Origin: Streptomyces sp. PH10-H1
GTDB taxonomy: Bacteria > Actinomycetota > Actinomycetes > Streptomycetales > Streptomycetaceae
DNA length: 64,000 nucleotides
NCBI RefSeq assembly: GCF_030063355.1
Contig: NZ_JASISZ010000027.1
Coordinates: forward strand, 1-64,000
Reading direction: 5' to 3'
In this document: positions 9,601 to 17,600 of the stretch, one piece after another
Layout: the number at the start of each line of letters is the position of its first letter
Numbering within the stretch: the stretch's first letter is position 1
The notes under the pieces: generated by a model
Seen by the model: only the letters and a program-made list of their open reading frames with translations
What the model was told of the DNA's origin: nothing
The model's database searches: none
Translations under genes and position numbers: made by a program

Positions 9601-12600
9601 CGGGCGCCGGGTCGATCTGCATCGCGTCGTCGCCGCGGTGCGGCGGCGGGGACATGGTGACGTCCTGGCCGGCCGGGTGCGGTGCGGTGTGCGGTGCGGT
9701 GTGCGGTGCGGGAGCTCCGGCGGCATGGCCGGTGGCGGGCGGGTCGATCTGCATCGCGTCGTCGACGGTGGTGTGCGGGACGTGCGGCGCCGGTGCGGCG
9801 GCGTGACCGGCACCGGCCGGCGGGCGCGGCGGGCGGGGACGGGTCGCGGGAGCGCCGCCGAGCAGCCCGCCGCGGTCGGTGAAGATCCGGCCGGTGACGG
9901 AACGGATCTCCTGGCGGGTCGCGCGGGGGTCGATACCGAGCCCGTGCAGGGTGTCCTCCGCACGGTCGACGACCGCTCCGGCGCGGCTGACCCCGTCCAG
10001 CGCGGCCAGATGGGCGGCGGTGGGCCCGGTGGAGGCGCCCGTGCCGGGCGGCGGGGTGACGCGGTCGAGCTGCTGCTCCGCCTTGGCCAGCTTGGTCATC
10101 GATCGCTCGTACCTGGCCCAGGCGTTGAGCTTGCCGACGGCCTCGGAACCGGAGGACCCGCCGATGACGATCTGCCGGGCGGCGTGGATCCGCTGGTTCA
10201 TCACGGCGGCCGCGGCATGGCCGCCGAACCGTCCGCCGGGCGCCACGGTGACGAGCGGTGGCAGCGCCGCCGGTGCCTTGCCCTTGCCCTTGCCCTTGGA
10301 TACCGGCAGATGCGGGACCGGTGTTCCGGCCGCCGACGGCTGCGGCGTTCCGGCCGCCGGCACGTCGTCGGCCCGTGCGGGCCCGCCGGGGCGGGCGACC
10401 AGATCCAGCGCCCCGTTCGCGGATCCGGTGTGGCCCGCGCCGGCGGCGTCCAGCGCCGGGCGGGCGGAGACGCCGGCCGGTGCCCCGGCGTGGGCGCTCA
10501 GCCCGGCGGGTACGGGCAGGGCCGCATCGTCGCCGCGCAGCAGGTTCATCGCCAGATCGTGCGTGGACAGTACGGGTTCCGGGACCCGTACCGGCGCACT
10601 GAGCGGGCGGGGCACCGGCGTGGAGCCCGGCGCGGCCGCGGTCGAGCGGGGCGGGGTGACCGGGCGCTCCACCGCGCCGGCGGACACCGGATGCGCGCCG
10701 CCCTGCGGGGCGTTCACGGTGAGCGCATGCTCGCTCCCGCCGGTGCCGCCCAGATGCGGTATCGGCGTCGCGGCACCTGCTACGGCCGGCGCGTGCACGG
10801 GCTGCGGCGTGGCGGAGGGCACACCGGTCAGGTGGCCGACGGGAGCGGGGCCGATCGGCGCGGTGGCGGCCACCGCGTGCGCGTCCACCGTCCGCGGCGC
10901 CGCGTCCCCGAGCCGCAGGGTGATGCCGTCGGCCCGGATGCCGGTGACGGCGACGTCACCGGCGGCCATGGCCCGCAGTTCGGGGAAGATCAGATCGTTC
11001 AGCGCCTCGGCGTGGCCGACGGCGCCGCGGGCCAGGGTGACACCCTCCCCCATGCCGACGGTGTGCGGCACGTTGGTCGTCGTTCCCGCGTGCAGACCGG
11101 CGATCGGCTGGCCGGTATGCAGCACGGGGGACGAACCGTGCGCGTCGCGGAGCAGATCGATGGCGGTGTGGCCGGGCAGCAGCAGGTTGCTGTCCATCCG
11201 TACCTGGCCCGCCGCGTGGTCAGCCTGGTGGACGAGCTGCGCCCCGGCCGAGATACCGGAGCCGTGGGTGAGCGGCACGCTCAGACCGCCGGGCAGGGTC
11301 GTCATGCCGTGCGGCACCGCCGGGGTGAGCAGCGAGGGCGCACCGACGCTCAGGCCTCTTGGAAGCGCCGTCCCGGTGCCCGTCACGTGCAGACCGGGAG
11401 CCCCGCCCGCGTGGCCCACGACCGAGGGCGTACCGAAGCCGTGCAGAGCGCCGAGGCCGAGCGCGCCCGATCCGGGCGACACCGATACCGACGCGGGCAC
11501 GCTGAGCCCGCCCCCAGTGGCGTGGATGCCGTCGGGCAGAGCACCGCGGGCGATGCCGAGCGACCCGGGTCCCAGGCTGCCGAGGTTGATGGTGGGCAGC
11601 GATCCCAGCGAGAGATGGACGAGGTTGGCCGTGCCCGCCGAGCCGAAGCCCCCGCCCGGCCGGAAGACGGCGCCAAGCGAGGACCCGGGGCTGAACGTCC
11701 CCGCGGAGAAGTGCACCCCGCCCGGCGTCACGAGCGAGGAGGGCACCAGGGCGCCGTGGCCGCCGTTGGCCAGAGGCGAGCCGAAATGCAGCGCGGCGTC
11801 GGTGCGGCCCGCGTTGACCAGCAGTTCGTGCAGCTCGGGATGGGGAATGCCGAGGACGCGTTCGCCGAACGCGAGCCGGGCCGCGCCGCCGAAGCCGAGG
11901 ACGCCCAACTCGGTAGCGTTCAGCGGCAGGAAGGCGGCCACGCCCAGCCGGCCGAGCCGTTGGATGTTGACGGCCGCGTATGTACCGGCCTTGGCCCATT
12001 CCCCGGTGACGTTGCCGGTGAACCGGACCCAGTCGTGCCCGATCGCGGTGACGGCCTGATTCCAGCCGCCCCGCGCCCCGTTGCCGATGCCGCGCAGCAG
12101 GCCGGCCACATCGATCGTGAGGGCCGGGCCGAGGTGGGAGACGATCACCATGGGCGCGACGACGAACTTCGGCAGGCCGGTCATCGACGAGAAGTGGCCG
12201 ATCTGCGACCAGATGTTGCGGCCCGCGCCCACGAGTCCGCTGACGCCGCCCTTGAGGCTGTTGCCCAGGCCCTTGATGAGGGCGCCGACATTGATGCCCT
12301 TGGTCGTCGGGAAGAGCACGCCCAGGAAGGCGAGGCCCAGTTCCAGGCCGCTGGCCTTGCCCTGGCTGAAGGCGACGATGGTCTTGATCAGCAGTACGGC
12401 GTTCATACCCCAGGCGAGAACGGCGAGGATGCCACCGGTGAAGACCGCGATCACCGAGAGGATGATCGTCAGCCACTGGAACACTTCCCAGAACAGGTCG
12501 CAGTCGCTGACCGGCTGGACCATCAGCTCACCGGCCGTGTGCAGTTGCCTGCGCAGTTCCGTCGCGGCGCCCGTGACCTCGGACTTGGCGTCGTTGGCGC

Positions 12601-12994
12601 GCCGGGTGAGGCTCGGGAGCTGCGAATCGCCCTGTGGCAGGCCCTGCGCGGCGGACAGCGCCTGGTCCGCCTCGGCCTGGGCGTTGGTGACGACGGTGCT
12701 GTACGTGCGGATGGCGTTCTCCGCGGTGTGGAAGGACTCCTCCACCCGGCCCACGAACCGCTGGAGGTGCTCGTCCACCATGCCGCGCAGCGCGTCGGCG
12801 GTCTTGCCGATGAACCGCCGGCCGTCGCCCGCGGTGTTCTGCAGCTCGTGCAGGCCGGTGTTGATCGTCCCTGCCGAGGTGGCCAGTTCGCGCATCGCGT
12901 CGGCGATGACGGACAGGGTGGCGGGATCGCCGGGGGTGGGATCACCGTGCAGACCGAGCGCACTCCAGTCCCCTGGACGCGTTGCCACCCTCAT
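6662..12994 (-). CDS. giant type VII secretion effector-like (polymorphic toxin-like) protein
   Basis: A 2110-aa protein. Residues 1-150 begin with DWSALGLHGDPTPGDP and continue as long amphipathic helices, the layout of actinobacterial T7SS-exported toxin N-termini. A hydrophobic region (about 165-215) follows, then a Gly/Leu/His-rich low-complexity stretch (about 400-650) and Pro/Ala-rich linkers. A helical module with an A-W-x-x-Y start and an RAE(D/F)xLxxLGID end occurs twice, near 955-1035 and 2010-2090. Between them, near 1155-1350, lies a Rossmann-like segment ending in HPYFSIMDFDAHPH, whose D-F-D resembles a glycosyltransferase DxD motif. That reading is inference. The ATG at 12994 follows AGGGGGT. 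It overlaps the AAA+ gene by 4 bp. Confidence 0.8.
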   Translation of the reverse strand: MRVATRPGDWSALGLHGDPTPGDPATLSVIADAMRELATSAGTINTGLHELQNTAGDGRRFIGKTADALRGMVDEHLQRFVGRVEESFHTAENAIRTYSTVVTNAQAEADQALSAAQGLPQGDSQLPSLTRRANDAKSEVTGAATELRRQLHTAGELMVQPVSDCDLFWEVFQWLTIILSVIAVFTGGILAVLAWGMNAVLLIKTIVAFSQGKASGLELGLAFLGVLFPTTKGINVGALIKGLGNSLKGGVSGLVGAGRNIWSQIGHFSSMTGLPKFVVAPMVIVSHLGPALTIDVAGLLRGIGNGARGGWNQAVTAIGHDWVRFTGNVTGEWAKAGTYAAVNIQRLGRLGVAAFLPLNATELGVLGFGGAARLAFGERVLGIPHPELHELLVNAGRTDAALHFGSPLANGGHGALVPSSLVTPGGVHFSAGTFSPGSSLGAVFRPGGGFGSAGTANLVHLSLGSLPTINLGSLGPGSLGIARGALPDGIHATGGGLSVPASVSVSPGSGALGLGALHGFGTPSVVGHAGGAPGLHVTGTGTALPRGLSVGAPSLLTPAVPHGMTTLPGGLSVPLTHGSGISAGAQLVHQADHAAGQVRMDSNLLLPGHTAIDLLRDAHGSSPVLHTGQPIAGLHAGTTTNVPHTVGMGEGVTLARGAVGHAEALNDLIFPELRAMAAGDVAVTGIRADGITLRLGDAAPRTVDAHAVAATAPIGPAPVGHLTGVPSATPQPVHAPAVAGAATPIPHLGGTGGSEHALTVNAPQGGAHPVSAGAVERPVTPPRSTAAAPGSTPVPRPLSAPVRVPEPVLSTHDLAMNLLRGDDAALPVPAGLSAHAGAPAGVSARPALDAAGAGHTGSANGALDLVARPGGPARADDVPAAGTPQPSAAGTPVPHLPVSKGKGKGKAPAALPPLVTVAPGGRFGGHAAAAVMNQRIHAARQIVIGGSSGSEAVGKLNAWARYERSMTKLAKAEQQLDRVTPPPGTGASTGPTAAHLAALDGVSRAGAVVDRAEDTLHGLGIDPRATRQEIRSVTGRIFTDRGGLLGGAPATRPRPPRPPAGAGHAAAPAPHVPHTTVDDAMQIDPPATGHAAGAPAPHTAPHTAPHPAGQDVTMSPPPHRGDDAMQIDPAPAPTGGAHTWTPQAGAAADPHTAVNDAFLHLGGHGAQPMNADRYAALVHASVEDSRPIAYVVNAIVNHRELGGLGAFLNSVTHNLTGFDGRIAVVIGVNGPRSELPAIRAAIDNALGGASFPHPLAMVATPVPGGPKFAYGTARNATMTSAASTHLAQTMIDRGTHPYFSIMDFDAHPHTVPGGEHVFRHFDEALGAHGSPGFPPLRPLMMSGGYRMPDLSAAGATEDLLKATNDRLAGAVKKPPKPPKPAAGGAVRKPRVVKDKGDVTADFLPTLDARIRLDMRVRDRLGGTHPQLPYSPEPNLFVDAAAVMLHEPGLPPVRFGNAGAEFQALSERLNQLNAWELDRNLPLPAFGGAGPTRLPEILGRIDDAFHADRPPLSGPESAEAQLVLHDLANAVRNGDPLVRMFDVNRVPLVLNRIGEALRNGFELHTAPLTLSREARQILWRTGEALDTRLTLRGINAANHVLPERGTAFLTDFQGGAIPTDVSRLLKDLWKDGTLPQDHAHMKKPLDRLFNSDASGGNAQAGRSGLELSSHRDDWITKNYSKLPPNPNNGRPFDPLWPVRHNPGELPRTTTSADLARDLDSRLGTPGEHPVGTAVSTPVQGSGPAVWAGINPDELRLVSHSLALSTDITHFLRHLRYFAHEHLPTRAIDLSPGSLFAALDHAAGTTSGLDPAAMLQRAFDTIDSGAGVSAATAMKRLKAFTDNLNTSGLGVEDFFVRLVTGRIHPPTDTLQGLRAAGDEAHFAMDAGSLHVLGHYATALGRDIRVTGGDGVTHFIAGPTGGKRARGSLEITWRGEPDGGGGWTVHLSDRSGSPSPAHGDGPPSGRGPDGPGSGPPKRRRTVDPVTGGKGKDKATASSAPAPVPAAPPAPPRAAVEAAWDAYAEATGELGAAQRALTGVQRPAAYGGAGSSSVSTASAHAYGQAQDRMRRAAAALNRAEFALERLGIDLRNAMEGLTLDPGRHHSHPPSGDTP

Positions 12995-13079
12995 GCACCC
13001 CCTGCCCGCGGCTCGCCGCCCGTACGGTCCGCGCTCCTCACGGTCCGGACACCATGTCTACGCAGCGGGAGGGCCATTG

Positions 13080-13094
13080 GTTCACTCTGTGAAC
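13080..13094. promoter_or_regulatory. inverted repeat in the divergent promoter region of the T7SS locus
   Basis: GTTCAC-TCT-GTGAAC (13080-13094) is a perfect 6-bp dyad with a 3-nt spacer. It lies in the 209-bp gap between the giant gene (minus) and the Thr-rich substrate gene (plus), and could let one regulator control both. No other gene fits in this gap. Confidence 0.4.
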
Positions 13095-13203
13095 GACGTC
13101 ACAGGCCGCCCCGGGTGTAACGCGCATCACTGAACCGTTCGCGCCCCCGGTGCGTTTGATCTGCGTACGCATCCCGCCCCGTCCCCGTCCCCCGGGAGTG
13201 ACT

Positions 13204-14196
13204 GTGCCCGACATCGCGGTCGACTACGAACTGCTCAACCAGGTGGCCCAGAAGGCCCGCAACCTCAAGGAACAGGTCCAGCACGCCCGCGAGGGCAAGC
13301 AGGACTACACCACCAACGAGGTCGGCGCGGCCACTGTCTCCACGGCGATCCGCGCCTACTACTCCGTCTGGAAGAGCTCCTTCAAGCGCTCCGAGGAGAA
13401 GCTGGAGAAGCTCGGCAACCTGTACGAGGGGGTCGCGCGCGGCTGGGCGGACTGGGACTTCCGGCTGGCCGGGGAGGCGAGCAAGCAGGAAGCCTCGCTC
13501 GCCGCGGACCTGTACTCGACCCAGAAGAAGATCTGGGACGACTGGCAGCAGCAGGTCCACGACGGCAACGCCGACCCGAACGACCCGCACGCCCCCAAGC
13601 CTCCGCAGGACGCCGACCGGCCGGGCACCTGGACCACCGACGACGGGCACGGCAACACCACGACGACCACGTACGAGTACGGCGCGGACGGCAAGCCGAC
13701 GAAGATCACCACCACGCTGCACACCAACACCGGCCTGACCAGCACCGACACCACGAATTACCACGCCGACGGCACATACGACTCGAAGGCCACCGATGTC
13801 TACGGCAATGTCACCTCCACGACGGGGAACAGCCAGACCACCGAGTCGGGGAATCACAAGAACACCAACGACACCTTCAACACCACCACCAAGGGGACCG
13901 ACGGGAAGGTGAGCACCACCACCGGCACCACCACCTCGGTCTACGACAAGACCACCGGTCACCGTGACTCGGACACCACCTACACCACCGTCGGCCCCGA
14001 CAAGGACGGCAACGAGGAGACCGTGCACGGCACTTCGCACTCCTCGGTGGACATCAACGGCCACGAGGTCGTCACGACCGTCGAGGTCAAGCCGGACGGC
14101 AGCGGCACCAAAACCGTGGTGACCGACGGCCGTACCGAGGAGTGGAAGAGCGACCAGGCGAACCAGGACACCGGCTGGACCACGTCCAGCAAGTAA
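13204..14196 (+). CDS. ESX-like helical protein with Thr-rich beta-repeat tail, putative T7SS substrate
   Basis: A 330-aa protein. Residues 1-130 are charged helices of WXG100-like size (PDIAVDYELLNQVAQKA... with a WADWDF turn near residue 82). After a Pro/Asp-rich hinge (about 125-145), the rest is Thr/Gly/Asp-rich with degenerate repeats such as TTTYEYGADGKPTK and NYHADGTYDSK. These recall YD-type or adhesin beta-strand repeats. There is no Sec signal, as expected for an ESX substrate. The GTG at 13204 is chosen because GGGAGTGACT precedes it. A small ESX-like gene follows 38 bp later, as in esx pairs. It is probably exported by the adjacent ATPase. Confidence 0.7.
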   Translation: MPDIAVDYELLNQVAQKARNLKEQVQHAREGKQDYTTNEVGAATVSTAIRAYYSVWKSSFKRSEEKLEKLGNLYEGVARGWADWDFRLAGEASKQEASLAADLYSTQKKIWDDWQQQVHDGNADPNDPHAPKPPQDADRPGTWTTDDGHGNTTTTTYEYGADGKPTKITTTLHTNTGLTSTDTTNYHADGTYDSKATDVYGNVTSTTGNSQTTESGNHKNTNDTFNTTTKGTDGKVSTTTGTTTSVYDKTTGHRDSDTTYTTVGPDKDGNEETVHGTSHSSVDINGHEVVTTVEVKPDGSGTKTVVTDGRTEEWKSDQANQDTGWTTSSK

Positions 14197-14234
14197 CCAC
14201 GATCACGATCACCCCACAACCCACGGAGCGCACC

Positions 14235-14540
14235 ATGCCCGCAGGCAACATCAACCTCGACTACACCGAGATCTTGCGCGTGTCCGGCGTGATGAACCAG
14301 GCCGTCAACGACATCAACCCGCACCTGCTGTCGACGAAGACCTCCGTCGAAGGGCTGCTGGACAACGGCTTGTTCATGCAGCAGAGCAGCCCCGCCATGA
14401 AGGCCGCCTACGAGAAGCTGACCGCCTCGCTGCAGCAGGCCGTGGAGAGCATCAACAGCTTCGCCATGCAGTTCACCAAGATCAAGGAGTCCGTCGAGAA
14501 GATGGACGCCGACATCGCGGCCAGCACCAACCAGGCCTGA
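14235..14540 (+). CDS. small ESX/WXG100-like protein lacking the WXG motif
   Basis: A 101-aa, almost wholly helical protein with a central turn near residues 42-52 (LLDNGLFMQQSSPAM), matching the size and hairpin shape of ESAT-6/CFP-10 proteins. The W-x-G normally at the turn is missing, and no clear YxxxD/E export signal is seen at the C-terminus. Two-gene linkage with the preceding helical protein and the neighbouring EccC-like ATPase support an ESX role. Possibly the two proteins form a heterodimer with the signal on one partner. The ATG at 14235 has GGAG upstream. Confidence 0.7.
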   Translation: MPAGNINLDYTEILRVSGVMNQAVNDINPHLLSTKTSVEGLLDNGLFMQQSSPAMKAAYEKLTASLQQAVESINSFAMQFTKIKESVEKMDADIAASTNQA

Positions 14541-14548
14541 TCCCCGCC

Positions 14549-14590
14549 CGCGCGCCCGCGGCAACCTCTCCTGCTGTCCGCGGGCGCGCG
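14549..14590. terminator. strong hairpin terminator between convergent T7SS genes
   Basis: CGCGCGCCCGCGG (14549-14561) pairs perfectly with CCGCGGGCGCGCG (14578-14590), a 13-bp stem with a 16-nt loop, followed by CGTTT. It lies between the plus-strand substrate gene and the minus-strand ATPase gene and probably ends both transcripts. Confidence 0.8.
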
Positions 14591-14615
14591 CGTTTCCTGA
14601 GACGGGTCAGACGGG

Positions 14616-17600
14616 TCAGACGGAGTCGTCCGACCGCAGCACCGTCTCCGGGACCAGTACCGACACCAGCAGACCCGACACCGGGTCAACGGTCAGTCCG
14701 CGCCCGGGCGTCGGCCGGCCACGCAGCAGGTCGTACGGGACGCGGATACCGAGCAGATCGCCCTCGGCCGGTGACTGCGGGGACAGCAGCACGCCCTTGC
14801 GGACCCGCCGCACCTGTCCGAGCCAGCCGATGCCCGCCGAGGTGAGGGTCTCCGCGGTGGCGGCGACCGCCAGCCCGTAGCCGCGGTCGCGTCCGGTGGC
14901 CGCGATGTCGCGCAGCACCGAGTCGGCGGCCGGCATCTGGGCCAGCAGGTCCGCGTCGTCCACCAGCACGACGGCCGGCCCGCTCCCGGACTCCAGCGCC
15001 TCGCGGACCTCGTCCGCCATCGGGTCCGGCGACTCCAGGACCACGGCCTGCGGGTGCCTGCGCAGCCCGCGCAGCGGCGACTCGCGCGGAGTGATCACCA
15101 CCACCCGGGTACCGCCGGCCAGCAGCGAGACCGCGAGGCTGGCCAGCGCGGTGGAACGGCCGGCTCCGGGAGGACCGCTGATGAGGAAGGACGGCGCGTC
15201 CGCCGCGAAGTCCACTCCCACCGGCTCCAGATCGTCGCCGCCGATCCCGAGCAGCCCCCACAACGGCCGCCGCAACGAGGTCGGTACCTTCGCGTAGGCC
15301 TCGGTGAACGACACCTGCCGCGGCAGGGTCATCACCCGCGCCGGGCGGCGATGGGCCGGGACGCCCTGGTCGCGGCGGGCCGCATCGGCGCCGATGCGCT
15401 GCAACGCCTCGGCCTGGTCACGTCCGGTGGGCAGTCCGCCCGACGGCTCGCCGAGCAACGCCACCTGCACTTCGGTGGCACTGCCGCCGCGCCAACCGCG
15501 GCCCTGCGGGACCACGGCAGGGATCAACTTGGCCGGGATGCCCGCCAGCATGTACTCGCTGCGGTCGGTGAGCCGCAGCAGCAGCCGCTCGTCGTTGAGC
15601 GAGGCGACCTTGCCGGACAGCAGGGCCCGCTCCGAGGTGGCGATCACATGCACTCCCATCGGCGCGCCCTCCCGGATCAGCGCGGTGAGCTCCTGGACGG
15701 GCCGGCCGCCGTCGTGGTCGCCGAGCAGCGCGGTCAGCGAGTCCCAGCCGTCGATCAGGACCACCACATGGGCCGGCCGTTCGGCCGCTGGCAGCAGGGT
15801 GCGCAGTTCGGCGAGGTTGGCCACACCGTGGGCGGTCAGCAGCTCCTGACGGCGGCCCATCTCCCCGATGAGCCGGGCCAGCAGCCGGTTGAGGCGCTCG
15901 AGGTCGGTGCGCGGGACCACGGCGCCGCAGTGCGGCAGCGCGCTGAGGGCGGCGAGCGCTCCGCCGGCCGCGTCGATCCCGTACAGGTGCACATCGGCCG
16001 AGGAGTGCCGGCGGGCCAGCGCGCCGCCGATGGTCCGCAGCGCCTGCGAGCGGCCCGAGCGTGGGGTGCCGAGGATGTAGAGATGGCCGAAATGGGAGAA
16101 GTCCAGCTCCAGGGGTTCCTGGCGCTGGGAGCCCGGCAGGTCGGCGAGCGCCCACGGGACGGGAGCCAGCCGGCCGCCCGGGAGATCCGGCCGCTCGGGC
16201 AGGTCGTGCAGGCTGACGGCCTGCGGCAGCGCGGGCAGCCACGGGCTGGGCTGCTGGGGGATGGACAGTTCGGCCGCCGCCTCGCGCACCGCCTCGACCA
16301 GAGCGGTCAGGTCGGTCTCATCCGTCGGCGCTTCGGAACCGCTGCCGAAGTTCACCGCCTCCTCGCCCTCGGAGGCGTGCTCGGGACCGGGCTCCGCGGC
16401 CATGCGGCCCAGCAGCGCCCAGTTGACCTCGCTGGTCCAGACCGGGGGCTCGGCCGCCGGCCGCCCTTCCATCTCCACGCCCGGCGCGGCTGCTCCGGCC
16501 GGTCGCGGCTGCCCGGCGTCGTCCTTGCCCGTGCGGGCCGCTCCGACGAACGCCGTCTGGAACGGAAGTACGGAACGGTGTCCGATACGGGCCAGCGCGC
16601 GGCCCGGGGTGCCGGCGGAAATGGTCACCGCGTCGTTCACCTCCAGGACGTCCTGGCTGTCCATGCCGTCGGTGACGCGCAGCGCGATCCGCAGGTTGGT
16701 GTTGGCGCGGATGTCGGCGGTGACGACACCGGCGGGCCGCTGCGTGGCGAGGATCAGGTGCAGACCCAGGGAGCGGCCGCGCTGGGCGATGGAGACGAGC
16801 CCGGGAACGAATTCCTGGACGTCGCGCGCAAGCGTGGCGAATTCGTCGATGATCAGCAGCAGCCGGGGCAGGGTCGCCAGCGACGGGTCGCGCCGCCGCA
16901 TGGCACGGTACTCGATGTGGTCCTTGGCGCCCGCCTGGGCGAGGATGCGCTCGCGCCGGGTCAGTTCCGCGCCGAGCGAGGCCAGCGCGCGCTCCACGAG
17001 ATGACTGTCGAGGTCGGTGACCATGCCCAGTACATGCGGCAGCCGCACACAGTCCTGGAACGCGCTGCCGCCCTTGTAGTCGACGAGCACGAACGTCATC
17101 TCGTCGGGCCGGTTCACCGCGGCGAGCGAGGCCACCAGGGTCTGCAGCAGTTCCGACTTGCCGGCGCCGGTGGTACCCGCGACCAGCCCGTGCGGACCGT
17201 CCTTGATCAGGTCGAAGGCGACCGGGCCGGTGTAACCGACGCCCAGCAGCGCTGTGGTGGAGGCGGGGCGCTTGGTCCAGCGGCGGGCGATCTCCTCACC
17301 CCGCGGCGGTTCCAGTTCCAGCAGACCGAGCAGGTCGACCCGGTCCGGCAGACCGTCGGAGCCGTCGGGAGTGACGTCGCGGACCGGCGCCAGCGCCCGG
17401 GCGGTCCGCTCGCACCAGTCAGTGTCCACCAGGTCCGGACGGATCCCCGTGAGATCGGCGCTGCCGGTTCGGCGCAGCGTCAGATCGCGGGCTCCGACCA
17501 CACAGACCGAGACACACTCCTCGGGGAGCATGCGCTCCTCCTGGTCGAGGCAGATCAGGAACACCCGGACGGCCGGGCCCTCCTTCAACACCTGCACCAC

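Noticed and set aside
9011..13120. 1369-aa plus-strand frame antisense to the giant effector gene
   Set aside because: Long only because stop codons are rare in GC-rich antisense DNA; composition is Gly/Arg/Val/Asp-rich and shows no motif, while the minus frame has helices, a hydrophobic region and recognisable modules.
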